From NCBI GenBank assembly GCA_016178785.1, contig JACOSO010000046.1, positions 1 to 64,000 on the forward strand: a stretch of DNA of 64,000 nucleotides. The letters run 5' to 3'. Below the pieces are notes generated by a model that ran no database searches, was not told the origin of the DNA, and worked only from the letters and a program-made list of their open reading frames with translations. The DNA is from Bacteroidota bacterium (GTDB lineage Bacteria; Bacteroidota; Bacteroidia; Cytophagales; Cyclobacteriaceae). This document shows positions 24,804-33,698 of the stretch, piece by piece; positions within the stretch are counted from its first letter, which is position 1, and every line of letters starts with the position of its first letter. Position numbers and translations under genes: made by a program.

Positions 24804-25721
24804 TCAAAGCGGGGGTAGAAATATTTCTGCGATCATGCAGCGTGCGCTTCCGCCACCAATGGTCTCTATTGTTGGGATTGAAAGAGGAACAAGCTCACCG
24901 TATTTTTCAATTCGCTTTCGCTGATCGTTGTTCAAACTCTCATACGCACTTTCCGACATCGCGAGAATGGAACTGTTGCTGTTGGTCTTTAACATCAGCA
25001 TATTTCCGGCAAAGCGATTCATCTGTTCGTAGGAAATATCAATCAATTCATGGCTCGTCTTCGCGAAACTTTCGATCACTGATTTTCGCTCGGTCAAATC
25101 AGAAATACTATCAAGGCAAATAACCGCAAACTTATCACCTATGCACATCATCACGTTGGTGTGATAAATCTCTTTTCCCTTTTGATCAAGGGAAGAGAAG
25201 TAAATTGGTTTATAGCTTAATCGTTGACAAAGCTCAATGAATAATTTCTTATCTGTTCGGGGTGACAGGCATGCATAAGCTATTTTGTTTTCGTGATCAA
25301 AAACAACGCTGCCTGTCCCTTCTAAAAACCTATTCTCCTTTTCATAACCGGTAAGATCTATAGTGCTGGTGACTTTAAATTTTTTCCTGAGTGATTCAAT
25401 AATGTCTTGCCTTCTTTCAAGTCTTCGGTTGGGTGTGCACATCGGGTAAAGTACCATTGTTCCATTGGTATGAAGGGAAATCCAATTGTTAGGAAAAATT
25501 GCATCAGGCTTAATAGGCAGTGCCGTATCATCGAAAACATTTACATCCACGCCTTTGGATGTCAACTTTGCCGCCACACCATCAAACTCTTCAATTGCCT
25601 TTTTACTGACTTTTGAAGGCGGCAGTTCAATTTTGTTTTGAAAGGAATTCGATAGAGCCGTCTCCGTATTGTAATTGAAACTGGCGGGCCGAACTAGAAA
25701 AACTCGATTAGTTGATTGCAT
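24804..25721 (-). CDS. ctlX: Citrulline utilization hydrolase-type protein CtlX (amidinotransferase fold)
   Basis: A 305-residue member of the guanidino-modifying superfamily (arginine deiminase, dimethylargininase). It starts with the family block VFLVRPASFNYNTETALSN, has FPNNWISLH near 94-102, a likely catalytic histidine in YHTNVMMCIG near 190, and the nucleophile Cys295 in GGGSARCM close to the C-terminus. The proposed role is hydrolysis of citrulline or a related ureido/guanidino compound. No arginine-deiminase pathway gene is adjacent, so its substrate remains inferred. Confidence 0.85.
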   Translation of the reverse strand: MQSTNRVFLVRPASFNYNTETALSNSFQNKIELPPSKVSKKAIEEFDGVAAKLTSKGVDVNVFDDTALPIKPDAIFPNNWISLHTNGTMVLYPMCTPNRRLERRQDIIESLRKKFKVTSTIDLTGYEKENRFLEGTGSVVFDHENKIAYACLSPRTDKKLFIELCQRLSYKPIYFSSLDQKGKEIYHTNVMMCIGDKFAVICLDSISDLTERKSVIESFAKTSHELIDISYEQMNRFAGNMLMLKTNSNSSILAMSESAYESLNNDQRKRIEKYGELVPLSIPTIETIGGGSARCMIAEIFLPPL

Positions 25722-25759
25722 GGAATGAAGCTATCAGACAAATATACCCGCAATTAGTT

Positions 25760-25789
25760 TTTGTAATTAGTCCATTACCAATATCTTTG
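25760..25789 (+). promoter_or_regulatory. Promoter of the metal-efflux operon
   Basis: TTTG (25760-25763), 18 bases, TATCTTTG (25782-25789) matches the Bacteroidota consensus. It lies 43 bases before the GTG start of the first gene of the czc-like operon and points away from ctlX. Confidence 0.75.
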
Positions 25790-25832
25790 CCCGCATTTCT
25801 CAATTAATTAAACTATTCGTTTTTATCCTATT

Positions 25833-26168
25833 GTGGCTCGATTTGCAACACATAAAAGAGGAGTCTTTCGCTTGATTGCAATTGCTTTGCTGGCAGTCTG
25901 TTCGGGATTTACTTTTCCTGATAGCCATTATTCTGAGGAGAAAACATTTGTGAAGTCACCATCACCACAAAGTGAGATTTGCACTCTTTTGTGTGATGAT
26001 GTTGAGGATTCAAACGATTATTCAACGGGCGCTCATTTTCTTCAGAATGCAGTTGCAGCTGAATTTACTTTCCTACCATTACATTTCTATTCCAAGAATT
26101 TGATTAAACAAATTCATCATTTGAGTTACGAGCAAGTTTACCTTTTGCATCGACAACTTCTGATATGA
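25833..26168 (+). CDS. Small exported protein of unknown function, first gene of efflux operon
   Basis: A 111-residue protein starting at GTG, with a hydrophobic signal or anchor near 11-30 (GVFRLIAIALLAVCSGFTF). The rest has two cysteines (SEICTLLCDD, about 48-57) and several histidines (for example IHHLSYEQVYLLHRQ near the end). No family is recognised. Position directly between the operon promoter and the czcC-like gene, with a 54-base gap, suggests a role in metal binding or sensing, but this rests on context and on the Cys/His content only. Confidence 0.65.
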   Translation: MARFATHKRGVFRLIAIALLAVCSGFTFPDSHYSEEKTFVKSPSPQSEICTLLCDDVEDSNDYSTGAHFLQNAVAAEFTFLPLHFYSKNLIKQIHHLSYEQVYLLHRQLLI

Positions 26169-26222
26169 TCTTTGCTGCAATTTGCCAGCAGATTTTCTAA
26201 CTAACTTCACATTTCGATTTTT

Positions 26223-27467
26223 ATGAACAAGTCTCTCAATGGCTTTATTCTTTTTATTCTTTCGATCACTTCAGCATCTGCTCAAGATTCTGCGCTTACT
26301 TTTCTTCAAGCGAAAGACCGTTTGATCAAAAAGAATTTTTATTTGCTTGCTGCTTATTATGAAATCAACCAGGCGGAAGCACAAGTAGTGCAGGCTAAAC
26401 TTTATTACAATCCAACCATTTACTGGAATCAGGAGGCATATAATAAAACGCAAGACAAGTACCTGAAGGCAAGTAATCAGTACGAAGCGCAAATCAGCCA
26501 AACCATTTCTATAGCAGGAAGGCACACCAACACCGTAAAACTTGCTCGCATTAATTTAGAATTGAACAAAGTGCAGTTCACTGATGTAATGCGAAGCTTG
26601 CTCTATGATCTCGGAAATAATTACAACAACCTCGCTGCACTTGAAGCGAAGGAGAAATTGTACAATGCTGTTTTATCCAGCTATCAGCGGTTGATTGCAG
26701 CAAGTAAAAAGGAGTTGGAAGTAGGAGCAATTTCTGTGACTGAAGACCTGCGCATCAAATCAGAATACATTGCTGTGAAAACGCAGGCACTCGACAATGC
26801 CAATCAAAAGGAGCAGTACCTTTCTCAATTGAGAACATTACTTCAATATCCTAAGGATACGCTGATTCAAGCAGCGCAAAAAATTCCGTTGTTCAACAGC
26901 ACGTTTGTGCTCGATAGTTTAATCGATCGAGCTTTGGCTGTTCGGCCCGATCTCAAAGTATCAAAACTTTATCAGGAGTATCAGCAGCAGAATTTAAAAT
27001 TGCAACGGTCTCTTGCTGTACCTGATCTCTCCATTGGTTATGATTACGATTTAGGTGGAAACTATAAACCCAACTACTCAGGTTTGGTATTGCAAATGCC
27101 ACTGCCTTTGTTTAATCGCAATCAGGGAAACATCAAAGAAGCGAAATACAATATCCAACAATCTGCCCTGCAACGTGACTATTTGAAAATCACAATCACC
27201 AATCAGGTAATATCTGCTTTCAATCAGTATAAAAAAATCTATGAAGGACTAACCAATTACACTGATGAATACTTAAACAGTTTGACTCAGTTAAATCGAA
27301 ACACGAACACCTATTTTCAGAAACGCGACATCAGCTTGCTGGAGTTCATAGACTATCAGCGTATTTACATCAGTACCAATATTCAGTTGATTGAACTGAG
27401 GCAGCAATTTTTAAACAGCGTGAATACATTGAATTTCAGCATTGGCGAAACCATTATCGATTATTAA
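26223..27467 (+). CDS. czcC: TolC/CzcC-family outer-membrane efflux protein
   Basis: A 414-residue outer-membrane channel subunit with a signal peptide (1-20, SASAQ). Long helices with two OEP repeats (about 30-215 and 225-410) and the coiled-coil pattern of the TolC fold are visible. It forms the outer exit duct for the CzcB adaptor and CzcA pump encoded just downstream (19-base and 18-base gaps). The symbol is given by operon analogy; the metal ion is not determined. Confidence 0.88.
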   Translation: MNKSLNGFILFILSITSASAQDSALTFLQAKDRLIKKNFYLLAAYYEINQAEAQVVQAKLYYNPTIYWNQEAYNKTQDKYLKASNQYEAQISQTISIAGRHTNTVKLARINLELNKVQFTDVMRSLLYDLGNNYNNLAALEAKEKLYNAVLSSYQRLIAASKKELEVGAISVTEDLRIKSEYIAVKTQALDNANQKEQYLSQLRTLLQYPKDTLIQAAQKIPLFNSTFVLDSLIDRALAVRPDLKVSKLYQEYQQQNLKLQRSLAVPDLSIGYDYDLGGNYKPNYSGLVLQMPLPLFNRNQGNIKEAKYNIQQSALQRDYLKITITNQVISAFNQYKKIYEGLTNYTDEYLNSLTQLNRNTNTYFQKRDISLLEFIDYQRIYISTNIQLIELRQQFLNSVNTLNFSIGETIIDY

Positions 27468-27486
27468 AAGGTACACATCATAAATT

Positions 27487-28593
27487 ATGAAGCATTTAAA
27501 TTTTCTCCTGATCTTAATTTTGTTGATAACCTCGTGTGGGGGCGACAAGAAAAAGGAAAAGCAACAAACGGCTGTGCCGAAAAACAAATTGGTGCTTTCG
27601 GAAAGTCAAATGGCCCATATCAAAGTTGACACCGTGCACGAACAAAAGTTATCAGACCAACTGACAGCCGTTGGTGAAGTGAGTTTTGCTGAAGACAACG
27701 TAGTGCGCATTTATCCAATTGTAAGCGGAACTGTCGAAAAGATATTTGTTTCGCTAGGCGACTATGTTCAGAAAGGTCAGAACCTCGCCACGTTGTTGAG
27801 TATGGACATGAGTCAGATTCAACGTGACTATAACATTTCCAAGTCTAATTTTTCCGTGGAAGAGAAAAATCTAGCCCGGGCGCAAGAGCTTTTCTCAGCG
27901 GGGATGATGAGCGAAAAAGAATTTGCCGCAGCGAAGAAAGACTACAACAATGCCCTTTCTGAATTGAGCGAACGGACACAGATTTTAAAGCTGTATGGAG
28001 GCTCGTCCAGCGACCTTGATGCGATCTACAACGTTGTTGCTCCACGATCTGGTTACATTGTAGAACGAAGCATTACTGAAGGAACTCAAATCAGGAACGA
28101 TAACAATACAAACATTTTTACCATCTCCGATTTAAAAACAGTTTGGGTATGGGCAAGCATTCATGAAAGTGACCTCTCTAAGGTATCTGAAGGAGATGAA
28201 GTGCAAGTGAAGACCATTGCCTATCCCGACAAGATTTTCAACGGACGGGTAAAAAAAATAGCAACTATGCTCGATCCGGATTCGCGTGTGATTAAAATCC
28301 GTACAGAATTAAACAACAATGAAGGTTTACTTAAGCCGGAAATGTTTGCCAATGTGATAATTACTCCCAAAGTGAGCGAGAAAGCAATTGTGGTTTCAAA
28401 CACTTCAATCATTCTTGAAAACAATCAAAACTACGTAATGGTGAAAACAGGCGAGAATGAATTTAAAAAAGTGCAAATCAAAACCGGAAGAGTGTTTCAT
28501 TATTATACTGAAGTACTTGGTGGCGTGGAGGTTGGTCAGCGTGTGGTTACTGATGGTTCTTTGTTTGTGTTAACCGCATTTAATCAATTATAA
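27487..28593 (+). CDS. czcB: RND efflux periplasmic adaptor, CzcB/CusB family lipoprotein
   Basis: A 368-residue membrane-fusion protein with a lipobox (LLITSC near 14-19), so anchored to the inner membrane. Lipoyl halves lie near 70-100 (VSGTVEKIFVSLGDYVQKGQ) and 180-205 (VVAPRSGYIVERSITEGTQI), with a short helical hairpin between (about 110-165). The beta-barrel and membrane-proximal domains follow. It links the inner-membrane pump with the outer-membrane channel. No N- or C-terminal metal-binding extension is seen. Confidence 0.92.
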   Translation: MKHLNFLLILILLITSCGGDKKKEKQQTAVPKNKLVLSESQMAHIKVDTVHEQKLSDQLTAVGEVSFAEDNVVRIYPIVSGTVEKIFVSLGDYVQKGQNLATLLSMDMSQIQRDYNISKSNFSVEEKNLARAQELFSAGMMSEKEFAAAKKDYNNALSELSERTQILKLYGGSSSDLDAIYNVVAPRSGYIVERSITEGTQIRNDNNTNIFTISDLKTVWVWASIHESDLSKVSEGDEVQVKTIAYPDKIFNGRVKKIATMLDPDSRVIKIRTELNNNEGLLKPEMFANVIITPKVSEKAIVVSNTSIILENNQNYVMVKTGENEFKKVQIKTGRVFHYYTEVLGGVEVGQRVVTDGSLFVLTAFNQL

Positions 28594-28611
28594 ACACTCC
28601 CAGTTTTTAAT

Positions 28612-31600
28612 ATGAACAGTTTCATCAAAGGAATTATTTCTTTCTCTCTGAAAAACCGATTGATGGTTTTCCTGGGAACTTTGCTGATCATTTCGTGGGG
28701 GGTGCAAAGTTTTCTCAATACGCCTATTGAGGCTTTCCCTGATGTGATTAATACGCGTGTGGTGATCATTACCCAGTGGCCCGGACGCAGTGCCGAAGAG
28801 CTTGAAAAGTTTGTTACAATCCCTATCGAAACTGAAATGAACGTAGTGCCTCGCAAGACGAGCTTGCGTTCCATTTCGCTGTTTGGTCTTTCTGTGGTTA
28901 CACTTTTTTTTGAAGATGAAGTAGACGACTTTCGAGCGAGGCAAATGGTTTCCAATCAATTAGTGAATGTGAACCTGCCAATAGGTGCAGATTCGGAAAT
29001 TCAGCCTCCTTCCGGTCCGACCGGTGAAATCTACCGATATACTTTGCAGGGTGCGGGAAAAACAGTTCGCGAATTAAAAGAGATTCAGGATTGGGTAATC
29101 GACAAAAGATTGAAAGCTGTACAAGGCGTGGCCGATGTAGTGAGCTTCGGTGGCGAAGTGAAAACGTATGAAGTTACGATTGATCCCAGCAGATTAAGCG
29201 CGTACAACTTTACTGCCAATGATGTATTCACGGCTGTGAACGAAAACAACAGCAACGTGGGTGGGGACGTGATTGAGCGAGGTACCCAAGCTTATTTGGT
29301 TCGCGGTGTGGGGTTGGTCAATAGCATGGATGATATCGAAAACATTATAGTTAAGAATATCAATGGTGCACCGATTCGTGTGAAAGATGTAGCCGTAGTA
29401 AAAGAGTCGTTCAAGCCCCGTCTTGGAAAAGTAGGCCGTGGTAATGAGGTAGATGTGGTGGAAGGAATAGTGTTATTACGTAAAGGCGAAAATCCAAGTC
29501 AGGTGTTGAAAGATTTGAATACAACGATATCCGATTTAAATGATCGAGTCCTTCCCGATGGAGTCAAGATCAAAGTTTTTTATGATCGCACAACCTTAGT
29601 GAACCTTACAACCCGCACTGTGATGGAAAACTTGTTGGTGGGCATGCTGCTTGTAACGTTCATTCTTTCTGTTTTCCTGCTCGATTGGCGTACTACAGTT
29701 ATCGTCTCAATTATTATTCCACTATCGCTATTGTTTGCATTCATCTGTATGCGAATCAAAGGGATGTCGGCCAACTTGCTTTCTATTGGCGCCATTGACT
29801 TTGGTATTATTATCGATGGGGCCGTAGTGATGGTAGAGGGGGTCTTTGTTTACCTTGCCCACAAGCAGCAAGAAATCGGTGTCGCAAGATTCAATCGCAT
29901 GACAAAGATGGGTTTTGTGAAAAAAATTTCAGTAGAGATGGGTAAGCCCATCTTCTTTTCAAAACTGATCATTATCACTGCGCTCATTCCAATTTTCGCA
30001 TTCCAGAAAGTAGAAGGCAAGATGTTTTCGCCATTGGCATACACCATGGGGTTTGCTTTGGGTGGTGCGCTTCTATTTACGCTTACGTTAGTCCCACTGC
30101 TTTGCAAATTGCTATTGGCTAATAACGTGAAAGAGCGTGAAAACCCACTGGTGAAAGGGCTCGAACGTATTTATTCTCCACTGCTTACCTGGTCAATGGA
30201 TCATCCGGCTCGCAGCATATTTTTTTCCATCTTGTTATTGGTGCTTTCGTTGGCTGTGGGAAAACAACTTGGTTCTGAATTTTTACCGAAACTAAACGAA
30301 GGATCCATCTATGTCCGGGCAAGTATGCCGCAGAGTGTTTCATTCTCCAAAGCAAATGTTCAGTCAGAGTCGATGCGCCATATCTTTACCCAGTATCCTG
30401 AAGTGAAGGGAGTGATTTCGCAAAATGGAAGACCGAATGATGGAACTGACCCCACTGGTTTTTTCAACGTTGAGTTTTTTGTTGATCTCTTTCCCAAAGA
30501 TGATTGGACCAGGAAAGTGACGAAAGAGGAAATTGTGCTTGACATGCAAAAACAATTGGCTGATCAGTTTCCCGGAGTAGTTTTTGGCTTTTCACAACCG
30601 ATTTCTGACAATGTGGAAGAAGCTGTTTCAGGTGTGAAAGGTGAGATGGCCATCAAAATTTTTGGCGACAACCTTACTAAACTTGAAAAACTTGCAGACT
30701 CTGTCAAGAGTATTATGAGTAACATCCAAGGCGTGCAAGACCTTGGAATTTTCAAAAGCCTTGGTCAGCCTGAGTTGCGCATCGAACTTGATCGCTATAA
30801 GATGGCACGTTATGGCGCAAATATTTCGGAGGCCAATGACATTATAGAGATGGCTGTAGGCGGAAAGCAAGCTAGTACTATGTATGAAGGTGAGCGAAGG
30901 TTTGATATTCGTGTTCGTTATCTCCCGCAATTCCGTCAAAGCGAAAAAGAGATTGGAAAATTGTTAGTGCCTTGTACCAACGGAACGAAAATTCCGCTTC
31001 GTGAAATCGCAGATATCAAACTGCAAACAGGTCCGGCATTTGTTTATCGTGAAGGGAACTTGCGTTTCATTCCAATTAAATTTTCAGTTCGTGGCCGCGA
31101 CTTAGGAAGTACAATTGCAGAGGCGCAAGCCAATGTGAGGGCAGGGGTTCATTTGCAGAAAGGATATTCGATGACCTGGAATGGTGAATTCGAAAACCAG
31201 GTGAGAGCCACTAACCGCCTTCAATTGGTGGTGCCTATTTGTATCGGGTTGATTTACATGTGGCTCTTCTTTATGTTCAATTCACCGAAAGATGCGGGAA
31301 TGGTTTTGATGAATGTGCCTTTCGCCCTGATTGGCGGAATTCTCGGATTGTATTTTACCGGGATCAATTTCAGTATTTCTGCGGGTGTTGGTTTCATCGC
31401 ACTTTTTGGAGTGTGCGTGCAAAACGGGGTGATCCTTGTTTCGGTGTTTAATAAAAATCGTGACTTGGGCTTCCACTTGGATGAGGCCATTCATCAAGGG
31501 GCAATGTCTCGACTTCGCCCGGTGGTAATGACGGCCCTGATGGCTGGTCTTGGATTGATGCCCGCAGCGCTTTCAAATGGAATTGGGTCAGAGACTCAAA

Positions 31601-31734
31601 AGCCACTTGCTGTAGTGGTAATCTGTGGGCTTATCTCCGCTACATTTCTCACGTTGCTGATCTTGCCTGCGATTTACAAGTTGCTCAATCAGCATCGGTT
31701 CAGGCATCTGCATAAGCAGCAAACAAATCAGTAG
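28612..31734 (+). CDS. czcA: Heavy-metal efflux RND pump, CzcA/CusA family
   Basis: A 1040-residue, twelve-segment proton-driven pump. The fourth membrane helix carries GAIDFGIIIDGAVVMVE (about 393-409), the HME-RND signature whose acidic residues conduct protons in metal exporters. Periplasmic porter domains lie near 35-330 and 550-860. The length and the N-terminus (FIKGIISFSLKNRLMV) match CzcA/CusA rather than drug RND pumps. Substrate could be a divalent (Co, Zn, Cd) or monovalent (Cu, Ag) ion; the methionine clusters typical of CusA are not obvious to me. Confidence 0.94.
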   Translation: MNSFIKGIISFSLKNRLMVFLGTLLIISWGVQSFLNTPIEAFPDVINTRVVIITQWPGRSAEELEKFVTIPIETEMNVVPRKTSLRSISLFGLSVVTLFFEDEVDDFRARQMVSNQLVNVNLPIGADSEIQPPSGPTGEIYRYTLQGAGKTVRELKEIQDWVIDKRLKAVQGVADVVSFGGEVKTYEVTIDPSRLSAYNFTANDVFTAVNENNSNVGGDVIERGTQAYLVRGVGLVNSMDDIENIIVKNINGAPIRVKDVAVVKESFKPRLGKVGRGNEVDVVEGIVLLRKGENPSQVLKDLNTTISDLNDRVLPDGVKIKVFYDRTTLVNLTTRTVMENLLVGMLLVTFILSVFLLDWRTTVIVSIIIPLSLLFAFICMRIKGMSANLLSIGAIDFGIIIDGAVVMVEGVFVYLAHKQQEIGVARFNRMTKMGFVKKISVEMGKPIFFSKLIIITALIPIFAFQKVEGKMFSPLAYTMGFALGGALLFTLTLVPLLCKLLLANNVKERENPLVKGLERIYSPLLTWSMDHPARSIFFSILLLVLSLAVGKQLGSEFLPKLNEGSIYVRASMPQSVSFSKANVQSESMRHIFTQYPEVKGVISQNGRPNDGTDPTGFFNVEFFVDLFPKDDWTRKVTKEEIVLDMQKQLADQFPGVVFGFSQPISDNVEEAVSGVKGEMAIKIFGDNLTKLEKLADSVKSIMSNIQGVQDLGIFKSLGQPELRIELDRYKMARYGANISEANDIIEMAVGGKQASTMYEGERRFDIRVRYLPQFRQSEKEIGKLLVPCTNGTKIPLREIADIKLQTGPAFVYREGNLRFIPIKFSVRGRDLGSTIAEAQANVRAGVHLQKGYSMTWNGEFENQVRATNRLQLVVPICIGLIYMWLFFMFNSPKDAGMVLMNVPFALIGGILGLYFTGINFSISAGVGFIALFGVCVQNGVILVSVFNKNRDLGFHLDEAIHQGAMSRLRPVVMTALMAGLGLMPAALSNGIGSETQKPLAVVVICGLISATFLTLLILPAIYKLLNQHRFRHLHKQQTNQ

Positions 31735-31800
31735 CGATTTTGAGGCGAATGTAATGTGCAACCAAATTGAGTAGTTTGCATTATAGAATGTAACTACTCT

Positions 31801-32358
31801 ATGCTTCTTGAAGAAGAGAAGGAACTTCTGGAAAAAATCCGTGCTGACAAAAATCAGTTTGGGATTCTATTCGATCATTATTATCAACCGATTTTCGGGT
31901 ATGCCTTTCGCAGAGTAGCGGATTATGATTTGGCTCGCGATATTTCTGCAGAGACTTTTTTGAAAGCATTTTTAAAAATCAAAACATTTGAATGGAAAGG
32001 AATTCCCCTGTCATCATGGTTGTACAGGATTGCCACCAACGAAGTGAATCAATATTTTCGAAAGCAAAAATACAGACCGGAGAAGTTGGGATCTATTGTT
32101 AAAGGAGAATCGTATTTTTTTTTCATTGACAATGGTAGAGAGGAACTGGAAGAAGAATTAATAAAGCATGGAGAATTTCTCGAGATTCAACTAAACTTAA
32201 AAAAGCTTGACACCAAATATCAAGAAGTAATTGCTTTGCGATATTTCGAAGGCAGGGACAACAAACAAATCGCTGACATTCTGGAAAAACCCGAAGGCAC
32301 TATAAAATCACTACTTTCCCGCGGAATTGAAAAATTAAAAATTCTTTGCAACCAATAA
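31801..32358 (+). CDS. ECF-type RNA polymerase sigma factor
   Basis: A 185-residue sigma factor with region 2 (about 20-85, FDHYYQPIFGYAFRRVADYDLARDISAETF and SSWLYRIATNEVNQYFRKQ in two blocks) and region 4 (about 125-180, EVIALRYFEGRDNKQIADILEKP). It starts a three-gene operon with two small membrane proteins (16-base gap, then a four-base overlap). The membrane proteins probably act as its anti-sigma factor. The cue is unknown; the neighbouring metal-efflux operon upstream makes envelope or metal stress possible but unproven. Confidence 0.92.
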   Translation: MLLEEEKELLEKIRADKNQFGILFDHYYQPIFGYAFRRVADYDLARDISAETFLKAFLKIKTFEWKGIPLSSWLYRIATNEVNQYFRKQKYRPEKLGSIVKGESYFFFIDNGREELEEELIKHGEFLEIQLNLKKLDTKYQEVIALRYFEGRDNKQIADILEKPEGTIKSLLSRGIEKLKILCNQ

Positions 32359-32374
32359 TATCATCCTGCATTAT

Positions 32375-32848
32375 ATGAGCGTGGAAGATTTTGAAAAGAA
32401 ATTGGAGAATATGGGGAAACCGGAAGTAAAATCGGTGCCCCCCCCGATGGAAATAAAGCTGGCAATAGTCAATTCACAGAGATCGGCCGCACTGGGAATT
32501 TGGTTCATCGTGGTGCCTTGTTATTTTTTGTTTTGTGTCTTCATGAAGTATTACTTTCATTTCAACCTTGGATTGTTTGATACTTTCATTGAACTCATGG
32601 CAAGCTTGGACAAAACCCCTGGCATGAAATTCATTTCACCCATACTACTCGTTGGGTTGCCGTTAGCAGGGATCGTGCTCAATGTACTGGCCATTTGTCA
32701 TTTCTCATTTGATTCGACAGATAAGACTCTTAAAATCAGCATCAAGCTTCGCTGGCTGAATATTGCTATTCTAATTTTGAGCTTGGCGTTAGTTGGAATT
32801 TTTATGGGCTATGCATTTGTAGAAAATATTCACCACCAAAATCTTTGA
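32375..32848 (+). CDS. Small membrane protein, probable anti-sigma factor
   Basis: A 157-residue protein with a short cytoplasmic head (MSVEDFEKKLENMGKPEVK) followed by three hydrophobic segments near 37-58, 85-110 and 128-150. Position directly behind an ECF sigma gene and the head-plus-membrane layout suggest an anti-sigma factor, although no zinc-binding HxxxCxxC motif is present. I do not recognise the family. Its stop overlaps the start of the next gene by four bases. Confidence 0.65.
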   Translation: MSVEDFEKKLENMGKPEVKSVPPPMEIKLAIVNSQRSAALGIWFIVVPCYFLFCVFMKYYFHFNLGLFDTFIELMASLDKTPGMKFISPILLVGLPLAGIVLNVLAICHFSFDSTDKTLKISIKLRWLNIAILILSLALVGIFMGYAFVENIHHQNL

Positions 32849-33081
32849 TTATGGATTTCAATTGGTTTGTAAGAAAAGGGATTATCTATTGGCCGGTCTC
32901 CTTGTTAGGCTGGGTGATTTTTGTCACAGCTTTAATTTATGCAATTTATTTATTCATCGACATAGACAGCCGCTCTCACTCAGTGAGTGATACGCTCATT
33001 AATTGGGTATTCAATTGCTTAATAATTGGAGTTGCTTACTCGGTAATTGGCTTCTTCACGGAGAAGAAAATTTCGGAATAA
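32845..33081 (+). CDS. 78-residue membrane protein in sigma operon
   Basis: Two hydrophobic segments (about 12-34 and 50-70) joined by a polar turn, with a basic tail. It overlaps the previous gene by four bases (ATGA-type coupling), so the two are made in fixed ratio and may form a complex. No family recognised. It converges with the Uma2 gene with four bases between stops. Confidence 0.6.
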   Translation: MIMDFNWFVRKGIIYWPVSLLGWVIFVTALIYAIYLFIDIDSRSHSVSDTLINWVFNCLIIGVAYSVIGFFTEKKISE

Positions 33082-33085
33082 AAGA

Positions 33086-33679
33086 TTAGAGCTTAGTGCC
33101 CGCGTAGATTTCTTTTAGAGGAAGTGATACCTGAACACTTTCGATGTTGAGCGTGGTATCAATCCCTTTAATATCTTCAAGTTCCCAATGACCAGATTTA
33201 TTGATTCGATGGGCTTCGATGAAGATCGATTCAGTGTCGATAAGGATGTATTCTTTTAGTGTTGGGACGTCACGGTACAAAAGAAATTTACCGCCTCGAT
33301 CATAATCCTTTGTAGAAGGAGACAAAATTTCTATGATCACTGCTGGATTTACAAAAGAATCTTCATCTGCTTTTGACGAAATAATATCACCACAAACGAT
33401 GGAGATGTCTGGGTAAGTGAACAAAGTGTTTTCAGTAATATGAACTCGAAAGTCACTGCCGTAAGGTTTACAAGGCTTACCCTTCAGCCGAAGGAATAGC
33501 TCCCCAAAAACATTTGAAAAAATTACATTATGCATTGGGCTTGCGCCAGCCATTGCAAAAACCTCTCCTTTGAAATATTCGTGCTTCTCAAGAGACGGCT
33601 TCTCAAACTGAAGATATTCTTCAATGGTTAATTTAGTTTTGTTGTAAACCGCAACCGGCTCACGAACCTCTGTTTCCAT
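33086..33679 (-). CDS. Uma2-family PD-(D/E)XK nuclease-fold protein
   Basis: A 197-residue member of the Uma2 (DUF820) family. The restriction-endonuclease-like core shows the conserved [17 protein letters not shown] block near 34-50, the metal-binding aspartate in [10 protein letters not shown] (about 92-101), and EILSPST followed by KFLLYRD (about 116-136). These proteins are multiplied in cyanobacteria and Bacteroidota; their target is unknown. It lies 19 bases downstream of the dihydroorotase-like gene and may share its transcript. Confidence 0.85.
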   Translation of the reverse strand: METEVREPVAVYNKTKLTIEEYLQFEKPSLEKHEYFKGEVFAMAGASPMHNVIFSNVFGELFLRLKGKPCKPYGSDFRVHITENTLFTYPDISIVCGDIISSKADEDSFVNPAVIIEILSPSTKDYDRGGKFLLYRDVPTLKEYILIDTESIFIEAHRINKSGHWELEDIKGIDTTLNIESVQVSLPLKEIYAGTKL

Positions 33680-33698
33680 TGAATAAAGTTAGAAAAAA

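Noticed and set aside
28584..28959. Two overlapping minus-strand frames of 123 residues at the start of czcA
   Set aside because: Both are antisense to the conserved N-terminus of the pump and have no plausible start signal.
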